From JBBROS01 sp038229135 (GTDB taxonomy: Bacteria > Pseudomonadota > Alphaproteobacteria > Acetobacterales > Acetobacteraceae), in assembly GCA_038229135.1 (NCBI GenBank), contig JBBROS010000014.1:23925-87924 (forward strand): a stretch of DNA of 64,000 nt, given 5' to 3'. The first letter of the stretch is position 1. Each line of letters opens with the position of its first letter. Positions 26,362 to 34,939 of the stretch are shown in pieces. The position numbers and the translations under genes were made by a program. The notes under the pieces were generated by a model. That model ran no database searches, was not told where the DNA came from, and saw only the letters and a program-made list of their open reading frames with translations.

Positions 26362-27219
26362 TTAGCGGAGCAGGGCGTGCGCCTCCCGCGCGAGCGTGGC
26401 GGCGAATGTGGCCAGGTCGGCCTGCAGCTTGGCGAAGCCAGGGCCGCGCACGAGCTGTGCCTCTTCCATATAGAGGCTGCGTGCGAGCTCGACCTGCAAC
26501 GCGTGCACGCCCTCGCGCGGGCGGCCGTAATGGCGGGTGATGTAGCCGCCGGCATAGGGGTCGTTGCGGCGGACGACGTAGCCCAGGGCGGTCAGCGTGG
26601 TTTCGGCCAGCGCCGTGATGGGGCCGGCGCAGGCCGTGCCGTGCGCATCGCCGAGCACGATGTCGGGCGGGACGCCGCGGCCGGCGTTGGCCGGCATGGA
26701 GTGGCAGTCGACGAGCAGGCAGGCGCCGAACGCGGCCCGTGTGTCTTCGATGAGGGCGGCCAGGCGAGCGTGGAAGGGCGCCCAACAGGTGCCCACGCGG
26801 AACTCGGCCTCACGAAACTCGAGCTTGCCGCGGTAGATGCCTTCGCCCGTGGCCACCACGCGGGCCAGCGTGCCCAGCCCGGCGCCCACGCGGGCGCTGG
26901 TGGTGTTGACCCAGGGGGGCAGGGCGTCGGCGAACATGCCAGGATCGAGCTCCCACGGCTCCCGATTCGCGTCGCAATAGGCGCGGGGGAAGGTGGCGGC
27001 GAGCAGGGGGGCCCCGGACCGGACCACGCCGGCGAACAGCTCATCGACGTAGCCGTCCTCACTGGCGCGCAGGGCGTGGGCGTCGAGCCGGGCCGCATCG
27101 ACGAAGTCGGACGGGTAGAGGCGGCCGGAATGGGGGGAGGCGAAGACGAGCGGGGCCGTCTGGCGCTGGGGCAGCGCGAGGTCGAACGGGGTAGGTGCGG
27201 TGGGCAACGCGTGGTCCAT
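26362..27219 (-). CDS. N-formylglutamate amidohydrolase family protein
   Basis: A 285-residue metal-dependent amidohydrolase of the HutG/FGase-like family. Signature segments are FASPHSGRLYPSDF near the N terminus, ANREPWELDPGMF, and VDCHSMPANAGRG with the metal-binding Asp/His. C-terminal NDPYAGGYITRHYGRPREGVHALQVELARSLYM is also typical. The family hydrolyses N-formylglutamate or related N-acyl amino acids; no histidine-degradation genes are near, so the real substrate is open. It lies at the head of a leftward run and is divergent from the tRNA/pst region. Confidence 0.88.
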   Translation of the reverse strand: MDHALPTAPTPFDLALPQRQTAPLVFASPHSGRLYPSDFVDAARLDAHALRASEDGYVDELFAGVVRSGAPLLAATFPRAYCDANREPWELDPGMFADALPPWVNTTSARVGAGLGTLARVVATGEGIYRGKLEFREAEFRVGTCWAPFHARLAALIEDTRAAFGACLLVDCHSMPANAGRGVPPDIVLGDAHGTACAGPITALAETTLTALGYVVRRNDPYAGGYITRHYGRPREGVHALQVELARSLYMEEAQLVRGPGFAKLQADLATFAATLAREAHALLR

Positions 27220-27314
27220 GCCCCATTGAAGCGCCGGGCGTCGGCAAAGTCACGCCTGGGGCGGGGGGAGCGGTTGCGCGATGGGCGGGTGGGCGGTAGA
27301 AGCGGCACTCGGAT

Positions 27315-27389
27315 GGGCGCGTAGCTCAGCGGTAGAGCATCGCCTTGACATGGCGGGGGTCACAGGTTCAATCCCTGTCGCGCCCACCA
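27315..27389 (+). tRNA. tRNA-Val (GAC)
   Basis: Full cloverleaf: acceptor GGGCGCG at 27315-27321 pairs with CGCGCCC at 27379-27385. The D arm contains GTAGCTCAGCGGTAGAGC, the anticodon stem TCGCC/GGCGG flanks the loop TTGACAT with anticodon GAC, and the T arm contains GGTTCAATCC. CCA is encoded at 27387-27389. It reads valine codon GUC. Confidence 0.97.
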
Positions 27390-27509
27390 TCCGAAACACT
27401 CAGTTGAAGATGGCGCATTCGCCTGCGCTGGTCGCCGCTGCATCCCCGGCCCTCCCCGCATGGGGAGTGGCCGGCTAGGCGGTTTACAGTCTCGGCTGAA
27501 CGCGCTGGT

Positions 27510-27542
27510 GTGTCATCGAACTGTCATCGAACTGCAATCTGG
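27510..27542 (+). promoter_or_regulatory. PHO box (three tandem 11-mers) upstream of pstS
   Basis: Units GTGTCATCGAA (27510-27520), CTGTCATCGAA (27521-27531) and CTGCAATCTGG (27532-27542) follow the PhoB-binding pattern CTGTCAT-N4. They lie about 90 bases upstream of pstS. PhoB, the last gene of this operon, should activate here under phosphate starvation. Confidence 0.88.
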
Positions 27543-27629
27543 CGGACGCCGACGCTCCCTAGGGTCCGGCCGGGCGATGGGTGGCCGGTTGGCGTGCCCT
27601 CCGCTTGCAAACGGATATTCGGAGGCACC

Positions 27630-28670
27630 ATGAAGTTCAATCGTGCGGCGCTGGCTTCGGCGGTCGCGAGCCTTGCCCTGGCCGCGGGGCCGGTCTCGGC
27701 CCAGCAGATCACCGGTGCGGGCGCCACCTTCCCGGCGCCCGTCTATGCCAAGTGGGGCGAGGCCGCGAAGGCCGCAATCGGGGTCGAGCTGAACTACCAG
27801 GCCATCGGGTCGGGCGGCGGCCAGAACCAGATCACGAACCGCACCGTGGATTTCGGCGCCTCGGATGCGCCGATGGATGCGGCCAAGCTGCAATCGGCGA
27901 ACCTGGTGCAGTTCCCGACCGTGATGGGCGCGGTGGTGCCGATCGTGAACCTGCCCGGCATCGCCAACAACCAGGTGAAGCTCACGGGCGAGCTGCTGGC
28001 CGAGATCTACCTGGGCAAGATCACGAAGTGGAACGACCCGAAGCTGGTGGAGATGAACCGCGGCGTCACGATGCCGAACGTGGCCATCGCGCCGGTGTAT
28101 CGCGCGGACGGCTCGGGCACGTCGTTCGTCTACACGAGCTACCTCTCGGCCGTGAGCGCCGACTGGAAGAAGGACGTGGGCGCCAGCACGAGCGTGAAGT
28201 GGCCGGCGGGCACGGGCGCGCGCGGCAATGACGGCGTGGCCGGCACCGTGAAGAACACGCGCGGCGCGATCGGCTATGTGGAGAACGCGTATGCCACGCA
28301 GAACAACCTGACGACGACGCAGCTGCGCAACAAGGACGGGCAGTATGTGAGCCCGACGATGGCGGCGTTCGCGGCGGCGGCATCGGCCGGCGACTGGGGC
28401 GGCGCGCAGAATTATGCGGTGAACCTGATCGACCAGGTGGGTGCGCAGAGCTGGCCGATCGTGTCGGCGACGTTCCTGCTGGTGCCGAAGGATCCGAAGG
28501 ACCCGGCGCGGGCGGCCAACGTGTTGAAGTTCGTCGACTGGGCTTACAACAACGGCGGCCCGATCGCGAACCAGCTCGAGTATATCCCGCTGCCCAAGGC
28601 CGTGCAGGACGCCGTGCGCGGCACCTGGCGCACCACTGTCATGGCGAACGGCCAGCCGGTCTATCGCTGA
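27630..28670 (+). CDS. pstS: Phosphate ABC transporter substrate-binding protein PstS
   Basis: A 346-residue periplasmic phosphate-binding protein with a signal peptide (ALASAVASLALAAGPVSA). The phosphate-site segments are visible: ITGAGATFPAPVYAKW, YQAIGSGGGQNQI, VDFGASDAPMD and YRADGSGTSFVYTSYLS. I chose the ATG at 27630 because GGAGG lies 5 bases upstream and the signal peptide starts there. It is the first gene of the pst operon, under a PHO box. A strong hairpin between it and pstC probably lets it be made in excess over the membrane components. Confidence 0.96.
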   Translation: MKFNRAALASAVASLALAAGPVSAQQITGAGATFPAPVYAKWGEAAKAAIGVELNYQAIGSGGGQNQITNRTVDFGASDAPMDAAKLQSANLVQFPTVMGAVVPIVNLPGIANNQVKLTGELLAEIYLGKITKWNDPKLVEMNRGVTMPNVAIAPVYRADGSGTSFVYTSYLSAVSADWKKDVGASTSVKWPAGTGARGNDGVAGTVKNTRGAIGYVENAYATQNNLTTTQLRNKDGQYVSPTMAAFAAAASAGDWGGAQNYAVNLIDQVGAQSWPIVSATFLLVPKDPKDPARAANVLKFVDWAYNNGGPIANQLEYIPLPKAVQDAVRGTWRTTVMANGQPVYR

Positions 28671-28678
28671 GCCTCCTG

Positions 28679-28706
28679 CCCCGGGCCGGCGAGAGCCGAC
28701 CCGGGG
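28679..28706 (+). terminator. Intercistronic hairpin between pstS and pstC
   Basis: CCCCGGG (28679-28685) pairs with CCCGGGG (28700-28706), and CGGC with GCCG inside around a GAGA loop. No T-run follows, so it is more likely an mRNA-stabilising or attenuating stem than a full terminator. Confidence 0.6.
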
Positions 28707-28734
28707 TTCCATCCATGCTGTCCAGGAGCGCCCG

Positions 28735-29712
28735 TTGTCCCAGGCCGTCGTAGGCGTCCGTGCCCCCGCCCCGAACGTGAAGCGTGCCGGCGTGGGCCGC
28801 TCACCGGGGGATGCGATCTTCTCGGCGGTGGCGCATGCCTCCGGGGTGCTCGTGCTCCTGCTGCTCGGCGGCATCATCGTGGAGCTGTTCATCGGCGGGC
28901 TGCCGGCGTTCCGTGCCTTCGGCGCCGGGTTCCTGACGAGTGCCAATTGGGACCCGGTGCAGGAGATCTTCGGCGGCGCTGTGTCCATCTACGGCACGAT
29001 CGTGTCGGCGGTGCTGGCGCTCGTCTTCGCCGTGCCCGTCGCGTTCGGGATCGCGTTCTTCCTCACCGAGCTCGCGCCGCAATGGGTGCGGCGGCCGGTG
29101 GGCACCGCGATCGAGCTGCTGGCGGCGGTGCCGTCCATCATCTACGGCATGTGGGGCTTCTTCGTCGTGGTGCCCGTGATGAGCCAGTACGTGCAGCCCT
29201 GGGCGATCGACACGATCGGGGAGCTGCCGGGCGTCGGCTGGCTGTTCCAGGGGCCGCCCTTCGGGACCGGTATCCTGACGGCGGCGATGATCCTGGCCAT
29301 CATGATCATCCCGTTCGTGGCTGCGACCATGCGGGACGTGTTCATGACGGTCCCGCCCGTCTTCAAGGAATCGGCCTATGGCGTGGGCTGCACGACGTGG
29401 GAGGTGATGCGCTCGATCGTGCTTCCTTACACGCGGGTGTCGGTCGTGGGTGGCATCATGCTCGGGCTCGGCCGTGCGCTGGGCGAGACGATGGCGGTCA
29501 CGTTCGTGATCGGGAACACGAACCGCATCAGTTCGAGCCTGTTCGGGCCGGGTAACACGATCGCGTCCCTGGTTGCGCTCGAGTTCCCGGAGAGCCCGGC
29601 CGGGAGCCTGAAATTGTCCGCCTTGCTGGCACTCGGCTTCGTCCTGTTCGTGATCTCGTTCATCGTGCTCGCCATATCGCGAGCGATGCTGCGGCCGAGG
29701 CTCAAGTCATGA
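28735..29712 (+). CDS. pstC: Phosphate ABC transporter permease PstC
   Basis: A 325-residue inner-membrane permease with about six helices. The EAA-type cytoplasmic loop is seen in VPPVFKESAYGVGCTTWEVMRSIVLPYTRVSVVGGIMLGLGRALGETMA in pieces, with the charged residues expected for PstC. It starts with the rare codon TTG at 28735, preceded by CAGGAG. The weak start together with the hairpin after pstS should lower its expression relative to pstS. Its stop overlaps pstA by 4 bases. Confidence 0.94.
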   Translation: MSQAVVGVRAPAPNVKRAGVGRSPGDAIFSAVAHASGVLVLLLLGGIIVELFIGGLPAFRAFGAGFLTSANWDPVQEIFGGAVSIYGTIVSAVLALVFAVPVAFGIAFFLTELAPQWVRRPVGTAIELLAAVPSIIYGMWGFFVVVPVMSQYVQPWAIDTIGELPGVGWLFQGPPFGTGILTAAMILAIMIIPFVAATMRDVFMTVPPVFKESAYGVGCTTWEVMRSIVLPYTRVSVVGGIMLGLGRALGETMAVTFVIGNTNRISSSLFGPGNTIASLVALEFPESPAGSLKLSALLALGFVLFVISFIVLAISRAMLRPRLKS

Positions 29713-30602
29713 GCATGACGGTTTCACCGCCCGGCCTGATGCACAAGGCGCGGGACGAGATGGTGGCGGAGGCGCTGAGCCGGCGGCGCAAGCGGTCCGA
29801 CCGGGTGGTGAAGGTGCTGTGCTGGATCGCGACCGGGATCGGGCTCTTCTTCCTGGCCTCGATCCTGCTCACACTCGTCCTGCGCGGGGTGGGCGGCATC
29901 AGCCTGAACGTGATCACGGAGATGACGAAGCCGCCGGGGAGCAATGGCGGGCTGTTGAACGCGATCGTCGGCAGCGTCATCCAGACTGCGCTGGGCACGG
30001 CCATCGGGACGCCCATCGGGCTGATGGTCGGAACATACCTCAGCGAGTATGCGGCGGGCTCGCGGTTGGGCAACGCGGTGCGGTTCGTGTCGGACGTGCT
30101 GCTCTCGGCGCCCTCCATCCTCATCGGGCTGTTCTGCTACCAGGTGGTGGTGTCGCCGTTCGGGGGTTTCAGCGGCTGGGCCGGCTGCATCGCGCTGGCG
30201 ATCATCGTGATCCCGATCGTGGTACGCACGACGGAGGACATGTTGAGGCTGATCCCGACGGCGCTGCGTGAGGCGGCGGTGGCGCTGGGGGCGCCGAAAT
30301 GGAAGGCGATCGTGTTCGTGTGCTACCGCGCGGCGCTGGACGGCATCCTTACGGGCGTGCTGCTGGCCATTGCGCGCGTCGCGGGCGAGACGGCGCCGCT
30401 GCTCTTCACGTCGCTCGGCAACCTCAACTGGTCGTTGAGCCTGAACCAGCCGATGAGCAGCCTGCCGGTGACGATCTACCAATATGCGGGCGCGGCGTTC
30501 GCCGATTGGGTGCAGCTCGCCTGGGTCGGCGCACTCATCATCACCATGGGCGTGCTCGCCATCAACGTCGCGGCGCGCGTCGCGCTGCGCAAGCGGAGCT
30601 AG
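29709..30602 (+). CDS. pstA: Phosphate ABC transporter permease PstA
   Basis: A 297-residue permease and partner of PstC, with about six helices and the loop IPTALREAAVALGAPKWKAIVFV followed by LLAIARVAGETAPLLFTSLGN, which is characteristic of PstA. The ATG lies within the pstC stop (ATGA). The N-terminal ~35 residues are hydrophilic and basic before the first helix. It is followed by pstB after 5 bases. Confidence 0.95.
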   Translation: MSMTVSPPGLMHKARDEMVAEALSRRRKRSDRVVKVLCWIATGIGLFFLASILLTLVLRGVGGISLNVITEMTKPPGSNGGLLNAIVGSVIQTALGTAIGTPIGLMVGTYLSEYAAGSRLGNAVRFVSDVLLSAPSILIGLFCYQVVVSPFGGFSGWAGCIALAIIVIPIVVRTTEDMLRLIPTALREAAVALGAPKWKAIVFVCYRAALDGILTGVLLAIARVAGETAPLLFTSLGNLNWSLSLNQPMSSLPVTIYQYAGAAFADWVQLAWVGALIITMGVLAINVAARVALRKRS

Positions 30603-30607
30603 GGACG

Positions 30608-31450
30608 ATGTCGCAGGACGTGACGACGCCGCAGTTGGTGACCCAGGCCCGGCCGGAGGTTGCGGCGGCCCAGGCGCGCTCGACGGAGGCGCTGAACACG
30701 GCGCGCATCTCCATCCAGGGGCTCGACTTCTATTACGGTACGAACAAGGCGCTGAAAGGGATCGGGCTCGACCTGCCGGAGCGCCAGGTGACGGGCATGA
30801 TCGGGCCCTCGGGCTGCGGCAAGTCCACGCTGCTGCGGGTGCTGAACAGGATGTACGATCTGTATCCGGGCCAGCGCGCCGAGGGGCGGGTGATGATGGA
30901 CGGGACGAACCTGATCGACCCGGCGACCGACCTGAACGCGCTGCGGAGCCGGGTGGGCATGGTGTTCCAGAAGCCGACGCCGTTCCCGATGACGATCTAC
31001 GAGAACATCGCGTTCGGCGTGAAGCTGCACGAGAGGCTGAGCCGGGCCGAGATGGACGAGCGGGTGGAGTGGAGCCTGACCCGCGCCGCGCTGTGGGGCG
31101 AGGTGAAAGACCGGCTGACGACTTCTGCGACCGGGCTTTCGGGCGGGCAGCAGCAGCGGCTGTGCATCGCGCGGACCATCGCGGTGCGGCCCGAGGTGAT
31201 CCTGCTCGACGAGCCGACGAGTGCGCTCGACCCGATCAGCACGCTGAAGGTCGAGGAGCTGATCGACGAGCTGAAGCGCGATTTCACCATCGCGATCGTG
31301 ACGCACAACATGCAGCAGGCTGCGCGGTGCGCGGACCAGGTGGCCTTCTTCTATCTGGGCGAGCTCGTCGAGGTGGGCGCGGCCGAGCAGATGTTCACCG
31401 CGCCGCGCGAGAAGCGCACCCAGGAATACATCACCGGCCGCTTCGGCTGA
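30608..31450 (+). CDS. pstB: Phosphate ABC transporter ATP-binding protein PstB
   Basis: A 280-residue ATPase. Walker A is GPSGCGKSTLLRVLNR, the Q-loop region GMVFQKPTPFPMTIYENIAFG, the ABC signature LSGGQQQRLCIAR and Walker B EVILLDEPTSALDP. The KPTPFPMTIYEN segment is diagnostic of PstB. I chose the ATG at 30608, preceded by AGGGA. The first ~35 residues are an Ala/Gln/Thr-rich extension. It energises phosphate uptake through PstCA. Confidence 0.97.
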   Translation: MSQDVTTPQLVTQARPEVAAAQARSTEALNTARISIQGLDFYYGTNKALKGIGLDLPERQVTGMIGPSGCGKSTLLRVLNRMYDLYPGQRAEGRVMMDGTNLIDPATDLNALRSRVGMVFQKPTPFPMTIYENIAFGVKLHERLSRAEMDERVEWSLTRAALWGEVKDRLTTSATGLSGGQQQRLCIARTIAVRPEVILLDEPTSALDPISTLKVEELIDELKRDFTIAIVTHNMQQAARCADQVAFFYLGELVEVGAAEQMFTAPREKRTQEYITGRFG

Positions 31451-31464
31451 AGGGAACGCACAAC

Positions 31465-32190
31465 ATGTCCGGAGCGAGCCATATCGTGAAGAGCTACGGC
31501 CAGGAACTGCAGCAGCTGCGGGACCTGTTGGCCGAGATGGGCGGGCTGGTTGAAAGCCAGGTCGCGATGGCGACCGAGGCGATCGCGAAGAACGACAACG
31601 CGCTGGCCTTGCGCGCCGTGGAGCAGGACCCGGCGGTGGACGCGCTCGAGCGCCAGGCGGAGCAGTTCGTGATCCGGATGCTTGCGCTGCGGCAGCCGAT
31701 GGCCAGCGACCTGCGGCAGATCGTTGCTGCGCTGAAGATCGCGTCCGCCCTGGAGCGGATTGGCGATTACGCGAAGAACGTGGCCAAGCGGAGCATCGTG
31801 CTTGGGCAGTTCGCGCTGCCGTTCAGCCTGACGGGCCTGGCTGCCATGGCGCGCCTGGTGCAGGAGAACCTGCGCCTCGTGATCGACGCCGTGGGCGAGA
31901 ACGACGCCGAGAAGGCCAACCAGGTCTGGCGGAGCGACCAGGCCATCGACGACCTCTACAACTCGATCTTCCGGGAATTGGTGACATACATGATGGAAGA
32001 CGCGCGCAGCATCACGCCGTGCACCCACTTGCTGTTCATCGCCAAGAACCGGGAGCGCATCGGGGACCACGCGACGAACATCGCCGAGACGGTGCATTAT
32101 GCGGTGACGGGGGTGCCGTTGCTGGATGAGCGGCCGAAGGGGGATGGTTCGGCCTATGCCGTGGTCCGACCCCAGATGGGCGGGGAGTGA
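31465..32190 (+). CDS. phoU: Phosphate signalling protein PhoU
   Basis: A 241-residue all-helical protein with two PhoU repeats. Each carries the metal-binding E/D-x3-D pattern, seen in ALERIGDYAKNVAKRS and NRERIGDHATNIAETV. It connects the Pst transporter to the PhoR/PhoB signalling system and damps uptake. The ATG at 31465 is 14 bases after pstB. Its length is normal. Confidence 0.96.
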   Translation: MSGASHIVKSYGQELQQLRDLLAEMGGLVESQVAMATEAIAKNDNALALRAVEQDPAVDALERQAEQFVIRMLALRQPMASDLRQIVAALKIASALERIGDYAKNVAKRSIVLGQFALPFSLTGLAAMARLVQENLRLVIDAVGENDAEKANQVWRSDQAIDDLYNSIFRELVTYMMEDARSITPCTHLLFIAKNRERIGDHATNIAETVHYAVTGVPLLDERPKGDGSAYAVVRPQMGGE

Positions 32191-32209
32191 CCGCGCCGTG
32201 GCGGGCGTG

Positions 32210-32914
32210 ATGTCGGGCGCATCCAAGCCCACCGTGCTGGTGGTGGAGGACGAGGCGGCATTGGCGACGATGCTGCGCTACAACCTGGAGAAGCAGGGGT
32301 TCAAGGTGGACGAGGCCGTGGATGGCCAGGAGGCGCTGACGCGGATTGCGGAGGCGCAACCGGATATCGTGTTGCTGGACTGGATGCTGCCCGTGATGTC
32401 CGGCATCGAGGTATGCCGGCAGATCCGCAGGCGCCCGCAGACGCGGGACCTGCCGGTGATCATGGTGACGGCGCGGACCGAGGATCAGGACGCGGTGCGC
32501 GGGCTGAACACCGGGGCCGACGATTACATCACCAAGCCGTTCAACATAGAGGCGCTGATCGCGCGTATGCGGGCGCTGCTGCGGCGCTCGGGCGCGGTGC
32601 CGGTGCGGGGGCAGCATGCGTTCCACGACATCGTCATGGATCTGACGGCGCATCGGGTGCAGCGGAACGGGCGGCCGATCCATCTTGGGCCGACGGAGTT
32701 CCGCCTGCTCGAGTTCCTGATGCAGCACCCGCGCCGGGTGTTCTCGCGGGAAGAACTGCTGAACAGCGTGTGGGGACCGGACATCCACGTGGAGCCGCGG
32801 ACGGTGGACGTGCACATAAGGCGCCTCCGCAAGAGCATCAACGGCGAGGGCGAGCTGGACGTGGTGCGGACGGTGCGGGCCGCGGGGTATGCGCTGGATA
32901 CGGAGGCGGTTTAG
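32210..32914 (+). CDS. phoB: Phosphate regulon response regulator PhoB
   Basis: A 234-residue OmpR/PhoB-type regulator. The receiver domain (PTVLVVEDEAALATML) has the phosphorylated Asp in IVLLDWMLPVMSG and the conserved Lys in YITKPFNIEAL. The winged-helix domain ends with WGPDIHVEPRTVDVHIRRLRKSI. The start may be ATG 32210 or GTG 32198; I chose 32210 because the domain begins at once. It closes the pst operon. Its cognate kinase PhoR is not next to it and must lie elsewhere. Confidence 0.93.
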   Translation: MSGASKPTVLVVEDEAALATMLRYNLEKQGFKVDEAVDGQEALTRIAEAQPDIVLLDWMLPVMSGIEVCRQIRRRPQTRDLPVIMVTARTEDQDAVRGLNTGADDYITKPFNIEALIARMRALLRRSGAVPVRGQHAFHDIVMDLTAHRVQRNGRPIHLGPTEFRLLEFLMQHPRRVFSREELLNSVWGPDIHVEPRTVDVHIRRLRKSINGEGELDVVRTVRAAGYALDTEAV

Positions 32915-32980
32915 GTCCAAGGCCATGGCTCCGCCCTGGACCCGCTGGGCCTGAGGCACCAGGCCCCCGTCGGAGTATGC

Positions 32981-33040
32981 CATTGCGAGCGTAGCGTGGC
33001 GCCGTGTGGTTCCGGGTTGCCACGGCTTCGGCTCGCGATG
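32981..33040. repeat. Palindromic intergenic repeat, copy 2
   Basis: A shorter, more diverged copy: CATTGCGAGCGTAGCGTGGC on the left and TTGCCACGGC...GGCTCGCGATG on the right. It lies between the convergent phoB and DsrE-like genes. Confidence 0.7.
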
Positions 33041-33083
33041 GCCGGGTGTCGGGGGTGATGCCTCGTTCTGATCGTGGATAGAT

Positions 33084-33470
33084 CTAGAGGGTGATCGACC
33101 GCGTCGTCGCTTCCAGAAAGGTCGGGATGCCGATGATCTCCACGTTTGGAAGGAGGTCGGCCTCGGCCAGGTTGGCGAGATGGATGGCGGCGTCGCAGGC
33201 GGTGAGGCGGATGCCGAGGTCCCTTGCGGCCTCGCGCAGTTCGTCGAGGCCGGCAAGTCCTCGGGCGCGGACCTGGTCGTCGCGGCGGCCGGGGTCGGTC
33301 GGCCGCCAGTCGAGCCGCAGGGCCTGTATTCCGTCATTGGTGGCGAACAGCATGACCCGGCGGCCCATTGAAGCGGCGGCGGTGGCGAGCATGAAGGCGT
33401 AGTGGGCGCGCTCATGGCCACCTGAGATGAGAAGGATCCCGAGAGTCTCGCCCCCGGATGCGCTAGCCAT
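33084..33470 (-). CDS. DsrE-like protein
   Basis: A 128-residue small alpha/beta protein resembling the DsrE/TusD family. It begins with TLGILLISGGHERAHYAFMLATAAASMGRRVMLFATNDG, the typical N-terminal strand-helix pattern, and has RLTACDAAIHLANL, where the single Cys matches the position of the active sulfur-carrying Cys of some relatives. It overlaps the MoeB/ThiF-like gene by 8 bases, so a sulfur-handling role with that E1-like enzyme is plausible. No direct evidence of substrate. Confidence 0.75.
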   Translation of the reverse strand: MASASGGETLGILLISGGHERAHYAFMLATAAASMGRRVMLFATNDGIQALRLDWRPTDPGRRDDQVRARGLAGLDELREAARDLGIRLTACDAAIHLANLAEADLLPNVEIIGIPTFLEATTRSITL

Positions 33471-34224
33471 GGTGGGGGCAGGCCGGGTCCCGCGGGAGGC
33501 GGATGGTGCGGACCCGGGAGGAGAGTGCGTCCCACAGGAGCAGGCGGCCGGAGAGGGTTTCGCCGATGCCCATGATTTCCTTGAGCGCCTCGGTGGCCTG
33601 AAGGGTGCCCATCACGCCCGTGACGGCGCCGAGGATGCCGGCCTCGCTGCAGCTGGGCATCAGGCCCGGCGGGGGCGGGGCGGGGTTGAGGCAGCGGTAG
33701 CAGGGGGCATCGGGGCTCGCATGGGGCTTGAAGGTGCCGAGCTGGCCGTCGAAGCGGAGCACGGCGGCGCTGACGAGGGTGCGCCGGGCGGCATGGCAGG
33801 CGTCGGCGACGAGGAAGCGGGTGTCGAAATTGTCCGTGCCGTCGCAAACCAGGTCGTAGGCCTCCACGAGGGCGCGCACGTTGGCGGCATCGAGGCGGAG
33901 CTCGTGCGGCACGATGGTCACGTGCGGGTTGATGGCGGTGGCGGCCTCGCCGGCGGAGGCGACCTTGGACTGGCCGATGCGGGCGGTGGTGTGGGCCACC
34001 TGGCGCTGCAGGTTGGAGAGCTCGACGCGGTCGTCGTCGATGATGCCGATCGTGCCGACTCCGGCTGCGGCCAGGTAGAGCACGAGCGGCGAGCCGAGGC
34101 CTCCGGCGCCGACCACGAGGACGCGGGCGGCGCGGAGCTTCGCCTGGCCCTCGCCGCCCACCTCGGCCAGGAGGATGTGGCGGGAGTAGCGGTCGATCTC
34201 GTCTTCCGTGAAGTCCAGGTCCAT
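33463..34224 (-). CDS. MoeB/ThiF-family adenylyltransferase (E1-like)
   Basis: A 253-residue E1-like enzyme that should adenylate the C terminus of a ubiquitin-like sulfur carrier (MoaD or ThiS type). The nucleotide motif is VLVVGAGGLGSPLVLYLAAAGVGTIGIIDDD, followed by SNLQRQ and DGTDNFDTR. One Zn-binding pair is intact (CYRC); the usual second CxxC is replaced by ACPHHG at the extreme C terminus, so a His may serve as ligand. No rhodanese domain follows, as in classical MoeB. The start at 34224 is chosen because the family begins with a short FTEDEIDRYSRHILL segment. It is divergent from queC by 34 bases. Confidence 0.88.
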   Translation of the reverse strand: MDLDFTEDEIDRYSRHILLAEVGGEGQAKLRAARVLVVGAGGLGSPLVLYLAAAGVGTIGIIDDDRVELSNLQRQVAHTTARIGQSKVASAGEAATAINPHVTIVPHELRLDAANVRALVEAYDLVCDGTDNFDTRFLVADACHAARRTLVSAAVLRFDGQLGTFKPHASPDAPCYRCLNPAPPPPGLMPSCSEAGILGAVTGVMGTLQATEALKEIMGIGETLSGRLLLWDALSSRVRTIRLPRDPACPHHG

Positions 34225-34258
34225 GGGAGACACATGGGCGATCGGGAGACCTAAGGGA

Positions 34259-34939
34259 ATGGACGAGGGCGCATTGGTGCTGTTCAGCGGGGGGCAGGAC
34301 AGCACGGCCTGCCTGGGCTGGGCGCTGGAGCGCTGGGGGCGGGTGGAGACGGTGGGGTATGCCTATGGGCAACGGCATGCCGTGGAGCTCGCCTGCCGGC
34401 CGGGCGTGCGGGCGGCTTGTGCCGAGCTTCGGCCAGGGCGGCTGGGGGACGATCATCTGCTCGACCTGGCCGGGGCGTTCGCGGGCCTGGGGGCGACGGC
34501 GCTGACGGCCGAGGTCGCGATCGAGACCGGGCGGGATGGGCTTCCGACGACGTTCGTGCCGGGGCGGAACCTGATGTTCCTGGCCATGGCGGGGGCGCTG
34601 GCGTATCGGCGGGGCCTGCGGCACATCGTGGGCGGGATGTGCGAGACGGATTTCAGCGGCTATCCGGATTGCCGGGACGACACGGTGAAGGCGATGCAGC
34701 TGGCACTGAACCTGGGGCTCGCCCGGTCGTTCGTGCTGCATACGCCGCTGATGTGGCTGGATAAGGCGGAGACCTGGGCGCTGGCGGCGCGGCTCGGGCT
34801 GCTGGAGACGACGGTGGAGCTGACGCATACCTGCTACAAGGGCGACAGGACCCATCGCCATGATTGGGGCTTTGGCTGCGGCGACTGCCCGGCCTGCCGC
34901 CTGCGCGCAGACGGCCATGCCAGGTTCATCGAAACATGA
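34259..34939 (+). CDS. queC: 7-cyano-7-deazaguanine synthase QueC
   Basis: A 226-residue ATP-dependent enzyme that converts 7-carboxy-7-deazaguanine to preQ0 in queuosine synthesis. The PP-loop FSGGQDSTAC is near residue 9, and the C-terminal zinc site has four Cys in CYKGDRTHRHDWGFGCGDCPAC. TTFVPGRNLMFLAMAGALAY and GMCETDFSGYPDCRD are also family-specific. It starts at ATG 34259 and overlaps the DedA gene by 4 bases. The downstream enzymes QueF and Tgt are encoded at 60003-61552, so the pathway is spread over the window. Confidence 0.95.
   Translation: MDEGALVLFSGGQDSTACLGWALERWGRVETVGYAYGQRHAVELACRPGVRAACAELRPGRLGDDHLLDLAGAFAGLGATALTAEVAIETGRDGLPTTFVPGRNLMFLAMAGALAYRRGLRHIVGGMCETDFSGYPDCRDDTVKAMQLALNLGLARSFVLHTPLMWLDKAETWALAARLGLLETTVELTHTCYKGDRTHRHDWGFGCGDCPACRLRADGHARFIET

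Noticed and set aside
32036..34918. 960-codon minus-strand open frame over phoB and queC
   Set aside because: It runs antisense to phoU, phoB and queC and out of frame with the MoeB-like gene; composition is that of a shadow frame.
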